Origin: Streptomyces tanashiensis
GTDB lineage: Bacteria > Actinomycetota > Actinomycetes > Streptomycetales > Streptomycetaceae
Assembly: GCF_014648895.1 (NCBI RefSeq)
Contig: NZ_BMRZ01000005.1
Span: 248,001 to 312,000 of the forward strand
Direction: 5' to 3'
DNA: 64,000 bases
Shown here piece after piece: positions 15,846 through 24,937 of this stretch (the first letter of the stretch is position 1; each line of letters begins with the position of its first letter). The translations under genes were made by a program, and so were the position numbers. Below the pieces are notes generated by a model that made no database searches, was not told the origin of the DNA, and saw only the letters and a program-made list of their open reading frames with translations.

Positions 15846-17237
15846 TCATGCCGGACGGTCGGCCCCGTCGCGCGATGCCCCCGCCACTTGGGCGCGCTCC
15901 CGGTGTTCCGCGGCCTTCCTCTCGTAGATCTCGGCCATCCGCAGGTGGTACTCCGGATTGTCCTGCTCGTAGATGTCGGGGATGCCGTCCTCGTCCTCGT
16001 CACGCTCCTCGTCGGAGACGAGCGCCTGGTACTTCCGGACCCGCAGCTTCAGCAGGACGGAGGCGAGGACGGCCGCGATGAGCGAGCCGATCAGGACGGC
16101 TGCCTTCACCTCGTCGGTGAGGACGTCGTCCCCGGCGAAGGCGAGCTCGCCGATGAGCAGCGAGACCGTGAAGCCGATCCCGGCGAGGGTGGCGACGGCG
16201 AACACGTCCGGCCAGGCCAGGTCGGGGTTGAGCTCCGCCCGGGTGAAGCGGGCGGCGAGCCAGGTGCCGCCGAAGATGCCGATCGTCTTGCCCACGACGA
16301 GACCGAGGACCACGCCGAGGGTGACCGGCTGGGTGAAGACGTCGTGGATCGCGCCGCCGGAGACGCTCACACCGGCGGAGAAGAGCGCGAAGAGGGGCAC
16401 GGCGAGGCCGGCCGAGAGCGGCCGGACCAGGTGCTCGATGTGCTCGCCGGGGGAGTGCTCCTCGCCCTCCCGGGTGGTGCAGCGGAGCATCAGGCCCATG
16501 GCGACGCCGGCGATGGTGGCGTGGACGCCGCTGTTGTACATCAGGCCCCAGATGACCAGGGCCAGCGGCACGTACACGTACCAGCCGCGGACGCCCTTGC
16601 GGAGCAGTACCCAGAAGACGACGAGTCCGGCGACGGCGCCACCGAGCGCGGCGAAGTTCAGGTCGCTGGTGAAGAAGATCGCGATGATCAGGATCGCGAA
16701 GAGGTCGTCGACGACGGCGAGGGTGAGCAGGAAGGCGCGCAGCGCCGACGGCAGCGAGGTGCCGATGACGGCGAGGACGGCGAGCGCGAAGGCGATGTCG
16801 GTCGCGGTCGGCACGGCCCAGCCGTCCATCGAGCCGCCGCCGAGGGCGTTGACCAGGGCGTAGACGAGGGCGGGGGCCGCCATGCCGCAGAGCGCCGCGA
16901 CGACGGGGAGCGCGGCGGCCCTGGGGTCGCGCAGCTCGCCCGCGACGAGCTCGCGCTTGAGCTCGATGCCGGCGACGAAGAAGAAGATCGCCAGGAGGCC
17001 GTCGGCCGCCCAGTGCTGGATCGACAGGTCGAGGCCGAGGGCGGCGGGGCCTATGTGGAAGTCGCTGACGGTCTCGTAGCTCGCGCTGAGCGGGCTGTTC
17101 GCCCAGACGAGGGCGGCGACGGCGGCGAGGAGTAGCAGCACGCCGCCGACGGTCTCGGTGCGCAGCGCGTCGGCGAGGTACCGCCGCTCGGGCAGCGAGA
17201 GGCGGCCGAGGAACTTGCGGTCGGTGGACTCGGACAC
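15846..17237 (-). CDS. nhaA: Na+/H+ antiporter NhaA
   Basis: This 463-aa antiporter has about twelve membrane helices. VPTATDIAFALAVLAVIG carries the conserved Asp of helix IV and LTLAVVDDLFAILIIAIFF carries the adjacent Asp pair of the ion-binding site. NhaA exports Na+ or Li+ in exchange for two protons. After the last helix a charged tail of about 60 residues (DEDEDGIPDIYEQDNPEYH and on) is longer than in E. coli NhaA (388 aa) and may be regulatory. The GTG at 17237 has GGAGG about 8 nt upstream; the frame is open to 17273. It is a single-gene unit. Confidence 0.93.
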   Translation of the reverse strand: MSESTDRKFLGRLSLPERRYLADALRTETVGGVLLLLAAVAALVWANSPLSASYETVSDFHIGPAALGLDLSIQHWAADGLLAIFFFVAGIELKRELVAGELRDPRAAALPVVAALCGMAAPALVYALVNALGGGSMDGWAVPTATDIAFALAVLAVIGTSLPSALRAFLLTLAVVDDLFAILIIAIFFTSDLNFAALGGAVAGLVVFWVLLRKGVRGWYVYVPLALVIWGLMYNSGVHATIAGVAMGLMLRCTTREGEEHSPGEHIEHLVRPLSAGLAVPLFALFSAGVSVSGGAIHDVFTQPVTLGVVLGLVVGKTIGIFGGTWLAARFTRAELNPDLAWPDVFAVATLAGIGFTVSLLIGELAFAGDDVLTDEVKAAVLIGSLIAAVLASVLLKLRVRKYQALVSDEERDEDEDGIPDIYEQDNPEYHLRMAEIYERKAAEHRERAQVAGASRDGADRPA

Positions 17238-17468
17238 GTGGGGGACCTCCGTCGGGCAGGCAGGGCGAAGCACATGCCGACCAGACTTCCCGGCTCACCT
17301 AGGTCTTTCTGTCGCGTTCCTGACGCGGTCCTTACTTTACCTAACGAGATCGGGGTGTGTCCGGCGGGATTCACTCTAGGGAGATTCGCCCCTTTCGTCC
17401 CGTCGGGATGGAGCACTCGGGCGGGGTCGTGGGCGGGGTGTGGGCGGGGTACGCGGAGGGGGTACGCG

Positions 17469-17501
17469 AACGCCCGCCCCGAGCGGCTCGGGGCGGGCGT
17501 T
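17469..17501 (-). terminator. Terminator of acsA
   Basis: A perfect 15-bp stem AACGCCCGCCCCGAG/CTCGGGGCGGGCGTT with a 3-nt loop begins 19 nt beyond the acsA stop. Confidence 0.85.
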
Positions 17502-17519
17502 CATGCCGTACGGGGGAGG

Positions 17520-19475
17520 TCAGTCCTCGCTGGACGTGGCCGGCAGCTGGGTCTGGATGAGCGACATGACCGAGGAGTCGGTCAGGGTGGTGACGTCACC
17601 CAGCTCGCGGTTCTCCGCGACGTCGCGCAGCAGACGGCGCATGATCTTGCCCGAGCGGGTCTTCGGCAGCTCCGCCACCGGCAGGATCCGCTTCGGCTTG
17701 GCGATCGGGCCGAGCGTCGCGCCGACGTGGTTGCGCAGGTCGGCGACCAGGTTGTCGTCCTCGCTCGCCGTGCCGCGCAGGATGACGAAGGCGACGATGG
17801 CCTGACCGGTCGTCTCGTCGGCGGCGCCGACGACGGCCGCCTCGGCCACCGACGGGTGCGAGACGAGGGCCGACTCGACCTCGGTCGTCGAGATGTTGTG
17901 ACCCGAGACGAGCATGACGTCGTCGACCCGGCCGAGCAGCCAGATGTCGCCGTCGTCGTCCTTCTTGGCGCCGTCACCGGCGAAGTACTTGCCCTCGAAG
18001 CGGGACCAGTACGTGTCGATGTAGCGCTGGTCGTCGCCCCAGATGGTGCGGAGCATCGACGGCCACGGCTCGGTGAGCACCAAGTAGCCGCCGCCGCCGT
18101 TCGGGACCTCGTTCGCCTCGTCGTCCACGACGGTGGCGGAGATGCCCGGCAGCGGGCGCTGGGCGGAGCCCGGCTTGGTCTCGGTGACGCCCGGCAGCGG
18201 CGAGATCATCATCGCGCCGGTCTCGGTCTGCCACCAGGTGTCCACGATCGGGGTCTTGCCCGCGCCGATGTGCTCGCGGTACCAGACCCAGGCCTCGGGG
18301 TTGATCGGCTCGCCGACCGAGCCGAGCACGCGGAGGCTGGACAGGTCGAACTTCGCGGGGATGTCGTCGCCCCACTTCATGAACGTGCGGATCGCGGTGG
18401 GCGCCGTGTAGAGGATCGTGACGCCGTACTTCTGCACGATCTCCCAGAACCGGCCCTGGTGCGGGGTGTCCGGGGTGCCCTCGTACATGACCTGCGTCGC
18501 GCCGTTGGCCAGCGGGCCGTAGACGATGTACGAGTGTCCGGTGACCCAGCCGATGTCGGCGGTGCACCAGTAGACGTCGCTCTCCGGCTTGAGGTCGAAG
18601 ACGGCGTGGTGGGTGTAGGCGGCCTGGGTGAGGTAGCCGCCGGAGGTGTGCAGGATGCCCTTCGGCTTCCCCGTGGTGCCCGAGGTGTAGAGGATGAAGA
18701 GCGGGTGCTCCGCCGGGAACGCCTCGGGGGTGTGCTCGGTGGACTGACGGGCGACGATGTCGTCCCACCAGACGTCGCGGCCCTCGGTGAAGGCGGTGTC
18801 CTGACCCGTCCGGCGGACCACGAGGACGTGCTCGACCTGCGGGCACTTGGCGACGGCCTCGTCGATGGCCGGCTTGAGGGCGCTCGGCTTGCCGCGGCGG
18901 TAGCCGCCGTCGGCGGTGACGACCAGCTTGGCGTCGGCGTCCTGGATGCGGGAGGCGACGGCGTCGGCCGAGAAGCCGCCGAAGACCACGGAGTGGGCGG
19001 CACCGACGCGGGCGCAGGCCAGCATCGTGATGGCGGCCTCGGGGATCATCGGCAGGTAGACGGCGACCCGGTCGCCCTTGCGGACGCCCAGCTCGGTCAG
19101 GGCGTTGGCGGCCTTGGAGACCTCGTCCTTGAGCTCGGCGTAGGTGATCGCGCGGCTGTCGCCGGGCTCGCCCTCGAAGTGGATGGCGACCCGGTCGCCG
19201 AGGCCGGCCTCGACGTGCCGGTCGACGCAGTTGTACGCCACGTTCAGCTCGCCGTCGGCGAACCACTTGGCGAACGGCGGGTTCGACCAGTCGAGGGTCT
19301 CGGTCGGCTCGGTGGCCCAGCTCAGGCGCCTGGCCTGCTCGGCCCAGAAGCCCAGCCTGTCCGCCTTGGCCTGCTCGTACGCCTCCGCCGTCACATTGGC
19401 GTCCGCGGCCAGCTCGGTGGGCGGCGCGAACCGCCGCTCTTCCTTGAGCAGGTTGGCCAAGGATTCGTTGCTCAC
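17520..19475 (-). CDS. acsA: Acetyl-CoA synthetase
   Basis: This 651-aa AMP-forming ligase activates acetate through acetyl-AMP. It has the P-loop-like ILYTSGTTGKPKG, the VDTWWQTETG core, YFAGDGA with the hinge and LLGRVDDVMLVSGHN, and the C-terminal PKTRSGKIMRR whose lysine is the usual acetylation switch. Length matches family Acs. The frame reaches 19532, but the GTG at 19475 has AAGGGAGA at good distance. It is a monocistronic unit with its own terminator. Confidence 0.95.
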   Translation of the reverse strand: MSNESLANLLKEERRFAPPTELAADANVTAEAYEQAKADRLGFWAEQARRLSWATEPTETLDWSNPPFAKWFADGELNVAYNCVDRHVEAGLGDRVAIHFEGEPGDSRAITYAELKDEVSKAANALTELGVRKGDRVAVYLPMIPEAAITMLACARVGAAHSVVFGGFSADAVASRIQDADAKLVVTADGGYRRGKPSALKPAIDEAVAKCPQVEHVLVVRRTGQDTAFTEGRDVWWDDIVARQSTEHTPEAFPAEHPLFILYTSGTTGKPKGILHTSGGYLTQAAYTHHAVFDLKPESDVYWCTADIGWVTGHSYIVYGPLANGATQVMYEGTPDTPHQGRFWEIVQKYGVTILYTAPTAIRTFMKWGDDIPAKFDLSSLRVLGSVGEPINPEAWVWYREHIGAGKTPIVDTWWQTETGAMMISPLPGVTETKPGSAQRPLPGISATVVDDEANEVPNGGGGYLVLTEPWPSMLRTIWGDDQRYIDTYWSRFEGKYFAGDGAKKDDDGDIWLLGRVDDVMLVSGHNISTTEVESALVSHPSVAEAAVVGAADETTGQAIVAFVILRGTASEDDNLVADLRNHVGATLGPIAKPKRILPVAELPKTRSGKIMRRLLRDVAENRELGDVTTLTDSSVMSLIQTQLPATSSED

Positions 19476-19600
19476 GACATCTCCCTTTCCCAGGGCGTCC
19501 TCTGTGCGTATGTGTCCCGCGTCATAGCTCATCAGTCAGATGCCCGGGTGACAAGAGCCTCCAGGGAATTGGTTTAGACCTGTGAGTGGCTTGACGTGCG

Positions 19601-19638
19601 GTGGCCCCTTCTTCCCGAGCGGTGGGAGAAGGGGCCAC
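19601..19638 (-). terminator. Terminator of the SulP-carbonic anhydrase gene
   Basis: GTGGCCCCTTCT(T)CCC pairs with GGGAGAAGGGGCCAC with a single bulged T and a 7-nt loop, 31 nt beyond the stop codon. Confidence 0.8.
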
Positions 19639-19668
19639 ACAGTCTCACGGCCGGGGGGACCGGAAGGT

Positions 19669-22059
19669 TCAGGACGCGCGCGCCGACTCCAGGTGGCCCG
19701 TCGGCATGACCTGGGTGAAGACGTCGTCGTAGCTGTGCACCTCGTCCGTACCGGAGAGGAGGTACGCCTGCGCCTCGCCCACATGGAAGTACACGCCGTG
19801 CAGCGTGAGCGTGCCCTCGGCCAGCCGGCGCGCCACCGGCTCGTACGCCCGCAGGTGCTCCAGCTGCTGGACCACGTTGGTCAGGCAGAGCTGCTCGACC
19901 GCGTCGGCCGGAAGACGCCCGGAGATCCGCGCCCAGGCGTGCCGCCGGCTCGCCATCCGCTCCAGGCTGGGCCGACCGTGACGCAGCCAGCGGCGGAGCG
20001 GGGTCGGCGGGTCGTCCGGGCCGCCGCTCAGCAGGGCCTGCATCGCGCCGCAGCCGGAGTGGCCGCAGACGGTGATCGACTCGACCCGCAGCACGTCCAC
20101 CGCGTACTCGATCGCCGCCGCCACCGAGTCGTCCCCGCTCTCCTCGCCGGGGAGCGGGACGAGATTGCCGACGTTGCGCACGGTGAAGAGGTCACCGGGG
20201 CCGCTGGAGGTGATCATGCTGGTGACGAGACGGGAGTCGGCGCACGTCAGGAAGAGCTGCGAGGGACGCTGTCCCTCCCGTGCGAGCCGCGCGAGCTCGT
20301 CCCGCACGAGCGGTGCCGTGTTCCGCTGGAACTTGCCGATGCCGCTCGCCAGGTGCAGCCCCGTCGTCCGTCTGGGCTCGGCGGTCCGGCTCGTCTCGGT
20401 GGTCTCCGTGGTCTCGCCGGCTTCGGTGGTCCCGGTGGGCTTCTCGCCGCACTGGTGGTTGTGCCAGGGCGTCCAGGGGCGGCAGCACGGGTGCGAGGCG
20501 GAGGCGGTGACCGGGGCCGGCTCGGCGATCCGGACCCCGGAGGGGCCGGTCGTCTCGACCGTCCCGCCGTGGGCGAGGTGCCCCGCGGTCCAGTCGCTCA
20601 GCGCCTCGTAGGCGGCGTGGTCCATGAAGGACCCGTCCAGCTCGACCACCACGTCGGACCCCCGCGGCAGCTGGTGCAGGGCCCGGCTGAGCCGCGGCAC
20701 GGCGAGGAAGGTCAGCTGGCCCCGGACGTGCAGCAGCTGGCGCCCGTCCCGCTCCTCCCGGGTGATCCGGGTGCGGGCCAGCCGGTGCAGCGCGACCGCG
20801 ATGGCCACGGCGATGCCCAGGGCGACGCCCTCCAGGATCCCGACGAGGACGACGCCGGTCAGCGTCACCGCGTAGACGACGACCTCACGGTGCCGTGTGA
20901 CCGTACGGATGTGGGTGATGCTCACCATCTGGATGCCGACCACCATGACGAGCGCGGCCAGCGCGGGCAGCGGGATCAGGTCGAGCACCGGCACGAGCAG
21001 CAGCGCCGCGAGCACGACCCAGAGGCCGTGCAGCATGGTCGAGGCGCGACTCACCGCGCCCGCCGAGACGTTGGCGACGCTGCGGACCGCGACACCGGCG
21101 ACCGGGAGGCCGCCGAGCGCCCCCGAGAGCACGTTGGCCGCGCCCTGTCCGGCGAGCTCGCGGTCGAGGTCGGAGCGCGGGACGCCCCGGCCGAGGTCCC
21201 CGCGGGCGGCGACCAGCTTGTCGACCGCGACGGCCGACAGCAGCGACTGCACGCTGGTGACGAGGGTGATCGTGAGCACCCCGGCGGCGATGCCGAGGAC
21301 CGGACCCTCGGGCAGGCCCGGCAGCGCGTGGCTGCTCCAGGACGGCAGGTCCACGCGGGGCACGGCGAGTCCGGCGAGGGCGGCCACGGCCGTCGCCCCG
21401 GCGACCGCGACGAGCGCTGCCGGGGCCTTCCGGGCGAGCCGGCCCGCCCGGCCGGGCAGCCGGGGCCAGCACAGCAGCGCGGCCACGGTGAGGGCGCTGA
21501 TGACGAGCGCGGCCGGCTGGGCGTGCGCCAACTGGGCCGGCAGCCCGAGGACGTTGTCCACGGCGGAGCTCTGGGGGGTGCCGCCCAGCACGATGTGGAG
21601 CTGGGCGAGGGCGATGGTCACGCCGATGCCGGCCAGCATGCCGTGCACGATCGCGGGCGAGACGGCGAGTGCCGAGCGGGCCACGCGCAGGGCGGACAGG
21701 GCGAGTTGGGTGAGGCCGGCGAGGGCGGTGATGGCGCAGGTGGTGCGCCAGCCGTACCGCTGGATCAGCTCGGCGGTCACGACGGTGAGTCCGGCGGCGG
21801 GGCCGCTCACCTGGAGCGGGGAGCCGCCGAACCGGCCGGCGACGAGGCCGCCGACGGCGGCGGCCACCAGGCCGGCCTGGAGCGGGGCTCCGGTGGCGAG
21901 TGCGATGCCGAGTGAGAGCGGCAGCGCGATCAGGAAGACGGCGACGGACGCGGAGAGGTCGGCGCCGGCGACGCGGAAACGGCGGGGCCCCTCCGGCGGG
22001 CTGTGGGGCCGCTGGATCCGAGGCCTGTTGGTCGTGCGGGCAGGGGTGCAGAGGGTCAT
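19669..22059 (-). CDS. SulP transporter-beta-carbonic anhydrase fusion
   Basis: This 796-aa fusion has three parts. Residues 25-430 form a SulP/SLC26 membrane domain with about 12-14 helices (FLIALPLSLGIALATG, PLQVSGPAAGLTVV). A STAS-like segment (VRGQLTFLAVPRLSRAL, about 445-535) follows. After a Thr/Glu-rich linker comes a beta-carbonic anhydrase with Cys606-Asp608-Arg610 (TCADSR) and His667 and Cys670 (CGHSGC). SulP-CA fusions are thought to import bicarbonate and equilibrate it with CO2 at the membrane. The ATG at 22059 is preceded by GGAGGAG. It is divergent from the NodB-like lipoprotein gene. Confidence 0.92.
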   Translation of the reverse strand: MTLCTPARTTNRPRIQRPHSPPEGPRRFRVAGADLSASVAVFLIALPLSLGIALATGAPLQAGLVAAAVGGLVAGRFGGSPLQVSGPAAGLTVVTAELIQRYGWRTTCAITALAGLTQLALSALRVARSALAVSPAIVHGMLAGIGVTIALAQLHIVLGGTPQSSAVDNVLGLPAQLAHAQPAALVISALTVAALLCWPRLPGRAGRLARKAPAALVAVAGATAVAALAGLAVPRVDLPSWSSHALPGLPEGPVLGIAAGVLTITLVTSVQSLLSAVAVDKLVAARGDLGRGVPRSDLDRELAGQGAANVLSGALGGLPVAGVAVRSVANVSAGAVSRASTMLHGLWVVLAALLLVPVLDLIPLPALAALVMVVGIQMVSITHIRTVTRHREVVVYAVTLTGVVLVGILEGVALGIAVAIAVALHRLARTRITREERDGRQLLHVRGQLTFLAVPRLSRALHQLPRGSDVVVELDGSFMDHAAYEALSDWTAGHLAHGGTVETTGPSGVRIAEPAPVTASASHPCCRPWTPWHNHQCGEKPTGTTEAGETTETTETSRTAEPRRTTGLHLASGIGKFQRNTAPLVRDELARLAREGQRPSQLFLTCADSRLVTSMITSSGPGDLFTVRNVGNLVPLPGEESGDDSVAAAIEYAVDVLRVESITVCGHSGCGAMQALLSGGPDDPPTPLRRWLRHGRPSLERMASRRHAWARISGRLPADAVEQLCLTNVVQQLEHLRAYEPVARRLAEGTLTLHGVYFHVGEAQAYLLSGTDEVHSYDDVFTQVMPTGHLESARAS

Positions 22060-22353
22060 GTTCCCGTCTCCTCCGGGGCAGCGCGGTCGCGGCTCGTGCG
22101 GGGTGCAGCGGCGGGATTCCCGGCGCCCCCTCCGGAGAGGGGAGATCAACGCTCGGTAAATGGATAGTAATGGAGAGTAAAGACTGCGGCACTATTTTCG
22201 GGGCAAACAGGGCAATGATTCACCGGATCCGGTGACAGAACGTGCGCACGCCGCTTGTCGTTGACGCTCCTCGGTCCTCGTGGTGCGAGGTTGACGCCGC
22301 TTGTACGGAAATCGCTTGTAGTGAAATCCGAGGATCTGAGGAGAGGTGCGCGG
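22060..22353. promoter_or_regulatory. AT-richer divergent promoter region
   Basis: These 294 nt between divergent starts include an unusually AT-rich patch (about 22145-22225) with direct GGTAAATGG, AGTAATGG and GAGTAAAG sequences. Promoters for both the SulP-CA gene and the lipoprotein probably lie here. No gene or convincing -35/-10 pair can be fixed by eye. Confidence 0.4.
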
Positions 22354-23652
22354 ATGTCAGCCGCCCGCAGAACGACCACCGTCCGGAGGAAGGCGCTCGC
22401 CGTCGGCGCCGTCACCCTCGCTCTCGCCACCGGCCTCGCCGGCTGTTCGGGCTCCGGCGGCACCGCCACGAAGGGCTCGCCGGGCGGCACGGGCGCCAAG
22501 AAGGGCCCGGCCGCCGCCCCGCAGACCGCGCCCCGGCTGATCGGCGACGGATCGACCGCCTTCACCGGCGCCCAGCCCCACCAGCCCGTCTGGAAGAAGC
22601 TCGAGCCGGGCGAGACCCCGCCGCAGTTCGTCGTCTTCTCGTGGGACGGCGCGGGCGAGGACAGCCAGAAGCTGTTCTCCCACTTCCGCTCGGTGGGCAA
22701 GAAGTACGACGCCACCATGACGTACTTCCTCAGCGGCGTGTACCTGCTGCCCGAGGAGAAGCGGGAGCTGTACGACCCGCCGCAGCACAGCCCCGGCCGC
22801 TCCGACATCGGCTTCAACGACGTCGAGGGCATCCGCGCCACCGTTCGCGAACTGCGCGGCGCGTGGCAGGAGGGCAACGAGGTCGGCACCCACTTCAACG
22901 GCCACTTCTGCGGTGCGGACGGCGGCGTCGGCAACTGGTCGGTCGAGGAGTGGAAGAGCGAGATCAACCAGGCCAAGTCCTTCGTCAAGAACTGGAAGAC
23001 GAACGCCGGCCTGCGCTCCGAGCAGCCGCTGCCCTTCGACTACGACAAGGAGCTCGTCGGCGCCCGCACCCCCTGCCTGGAGGGCCGGAAGAACTTCGTC
23101 CAGGCGGCGGCGCAGATGGGCTTCCGCTACGACACCAGCGGCGTCAACGACCAGATCTGGCCCAAGAAGGACCTGGGCCTCTGGGACCTGTCGATGCAGC
23201 TCGTGCCCGTCCCCGGACGCGCCTTCCAGACGCTCTCCATGGACTACAACTTCCTGGTGAACCAGTCCCCCGGCACGACCCAGGGCGACCCCTCCCAGCA
23301 GAAGTACTGGGGCGACCAGATGCGCGACGGCCTGGTGCAGGCCTTCGAGCGCTCCTACCGGGGCAACCGCGCGCCGCTGATCATCGGCAACCACTTCGAG
23401 TCCTGGAACGGCGGCACGTACATGCGCGCCATCGAGGAGACCATCGCCACCGTCTGCGTGCAGAAGGACGTCAAGTGCGTCTCCTTCCGCCAGCTCGCCG
23501 ACTGGCTCGACGCCCAGGACCCCGACGTCATCGCCAAGATGCGCACCCTGAAGGTCGGCGAGGCACCGGCGGACGGCTGGAAGGGCTTCCTCGCCCCGCA
23601 GCCGGCGGCCCCGGCGGGCGCCCCGGCCACCAAGCCGGCAGCACGGCACTGA
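22354..23652 (+). CDS. NodB-fold polysaccharide deacetylase-like lipoprotein
   Basis: This 432-aa lipoprotein has basic residues, a hydrophobic segment and a lipobox ending LATGLAGC (lipidated Cys about residue 33), then a Gly/Ala/Lys linker. The catalytic region has FVVFSWDGAG in place of the NodB TFDDG motif and GTHFNGHFC, which supplies the HXXXH zinc pair. Later motifs include LSMDYNFLVNQ and IIGNHFESWNGG. The altered first motif (Ser-Trp-Asp) leaves one acid, so catalysis is plausible but not certain. GAGGAGAGG precedes the ATG at 22354. It should act on cell-wall or extracellular glycans from the outer membrane face. Confidence 0.82.
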   Translation: MSAARRTTTVRRKALAVGAVTLALATGLAGCSGSGGTATKGSPGGTGAKKGPAAAPQTAPRLIGDGSTAFTGAQPHQPVWKKLEPGETPPQFVVFSWDGAGEDSQKLFSHFRSVGKKYDATMTYFLSGVYLLPEEKRELYDPPQHSPGRSDIGFNDVEGIRATVRELRGAWQEGNEVGTHFNGHFCGADGGVGNWSVEEWKSEINQAKSFVKNWKTNAGLRSEQPLPFDYDKELVGARTPCLEGRKNFVQAAAQMGFRYDTSGVNDQIWPKKDLGLWDLSMQLVPVPGRAFQTLSMDYNFLVNQSPGTTQGDPSQQKYWGDQMRDGLVQAFERSYRGNRAPLIIGNHFESWNGGTYMRAIEETIATVCVQKDVKCVSFRQLADWLDAQDPDVIAKMRTLKVGEAPADGWKGFLAPQPAAPAGAPATKPAARH

Positions 23653-23670
23653 CCCCTCCGCCCACCACGC

Positions 23671-23708
23671 CCCCGGGGCCGGCCCGCACCACCGGCCCGG
23701 CCCCGGGG
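23671..23708. terminator. Terminator between convergent lipoprotein and ATPase genes
   Basis: CCCCGGGGCCGG (23671-23682) pairs with CCGGCCCCGGGG (23697-23708), and a few further inner pairs are possible. Confidence 0.7.
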
Positions 23709-23769
23709 CCTCCCTGCCGGCCGGGCGCCGGAGTGCCGTTCAGGGCTTCGTCCGCCGGACTGCGGGGGC

Positions 23770-23833
23770 GCCGCGTCGGGCTTGGTCGCCGTCGGCTGTC
23801 GGCGGTGCCGCGTCGGGCTTGGTCGCCGTCGGC
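23770..23833. repeat. 27-bp direct repeat in a convergent intergenic gap
   Basis: An exact 27-bp sequence beginning GCCGCGTCGGGCTTGG occurs at 23770-23796 and 23807-23833, separated by 10 nt. It lies just before the stop of the convergent ATPase gene and is noncoding. Confidence 0.75.
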
Positions 23834-23848
23834 CACGGGCGGGTCGCC

Positions 23849-24835
23849 TCAGCCGAACTGCGGCACCGCGAGCCCCTCGTCCAGCACGAACCCGGGGTCG
23901 ACCTGCGCCGCCAGGTCGGCCCCCGTCTTGGCGTTGCCCCAGCTCTCCGCGTTGCGCAGGTGGAAGTGGACCATCTGGCGCGTGTAGCGCTCCCAGTCGC
24001 GGTGGGTGTACGAGTCGTCCGCCGCGTCCTGGAGGGCCTGGAGCGACATGCGGTTCTCCGCCTCCAGGAGCTCGAAGCGCGGCGGGCGGCCCTTCTCCAT
24101 CGCGCGGACCCAGTCCGAGTGCCCCACCGTCACGAGCAGGTCCTCGCCGACCTCCTCGCGCAGGAAGTCGAGATCGTCCCGGCCCTGCACCTTGTTGCCG
24201 ACGACCTTGAGCGCCACGCCGAAGTCCCGCGCGTACTCCTTGTACTGGCGGTAGACCGAGACGCCCTTGCGGGTCGGCTCGGCGACCAGGAAGGTCATGT
24301 CGAAGCGGGTGAAGAGACCGGAGGCGAAGGAGTCCGAACCCGCCGTCATGTCGACGACCACGTACTCGTCCACCCCGTCGACCAGGTGGTTGAGGCAGAG
24401 CTCCACCGCGCCGACCTTCGAGTGGTAGCAGGAGACCCCGAGGTCCGACTCCGTGAAGGGCCCCGTCGCCATCAGCCGGATCTCGCCGTCGTCGAGCCGC
24501 ACCGGACGCGCGCACGCCTCGTACACCGGGTTGTCCTCACGGACCCGCAGCAGCCGCGAACCCTCTCCGGGCGGCGTCGTCTTGATCATCGTGTCGGCGG
24601 AGGAGATCCGCGGGTTGCTGCCCCGCAGGTACTCCTTGATGAGCGGCAGATGCGCCCCCATCGCGGGCAGCGCGGCGGCCTCCGCCTCGGGCAGGCCGAG
24701 CGCGGCGCCCAGGTGCTGGTTGATGTCGGCGTCCACGGCGACGACCGGTGCTTCGTTGGCGGCGAGGTGGCGGATGAAGAGCGAGGACAGCGTCGTCTTG
24801 CCGCTGCCGCCCTTCCCCACGAAAGCGATCTTCAT
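23849..24835 (-). CDS. MinD/CooC-like P-loop ATPase
   Basis: This 328-aa ATPase starts MKIAFVGKGGSGKTTLSS, placing the deviant Walker A (KGGSGKTT) at residues 8-15. It also has VVAVDADINQHLGAALG and YVVVDMTAGSDSFASG, the Walker B/switch region of the MinD/CooC class. CooC proteins insert metal into enzymes, but no nickel enzyme lies nearby, so the role is open. A GTG at 24841 is an alternative start. TACCCT lies 8 nt before the ATG, and AGGTG is too close to act as an SD. It is divergent from the Fic-like gene with 102 nt between starts. Confidence 0.83.
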   Translation of the reverse strand: MKIAFVGKGGSGKTTLSSLFIRHLAANEAPVVAVDADINQHLGAALGLPEAEAAALPAMGAHLPLIKEYLRGSNPRISSADTMIKTTPPGEGSRLLRVREDNPVYEACARPVRLDDGEIRLMATGPFTESDLGVSCYHSKVGAVELCLNHLVDGVDEYVVVDMTAGSDSFASGLFTRFDMTFLVAEPTRKGVSVYRQYKEYARDFGVALKVVGNKVQGRDDLDFLREEVGEDLLVTVGHSDWVRAMEKGRPPRFELLEAENRMSLQALQDAADDSYTHRDWERYTRQMVHFHLRNAESWGNAKTGADLAAQVDPGFVLDEGLAVPQFG

Positions 24836-24849
24836 GTTCACCTAGGGTA
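24836..24849 (-). promoter_or_regulatory. Leaderless or very short-leader promoter of the MinD/CooC-like gene
   Basis: TACCCT (24849-24844 on the reverse strand) ends 8 nt before the ATG. Confidence 0.5.
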
Positions 24850-24923
24850 GCGGCACGATCGCGGCGCGTGGTCAAGCTGCGTGAAGAAGACCACTCCATC
24901 GTGGGGTGGGCCCCCGGGGCGCG

Positions 24924-24937
24924 TAGCCTCCCTACTT
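24924..24937 (+). promoter_or_regulatory. Leaderless promoter of the Fic-like gene
   Basis: TAGCCT (24924-24929) ends 8 nt before the ATG at 24938; there is no Shine-Dalgarno. Confidence 0.5.
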
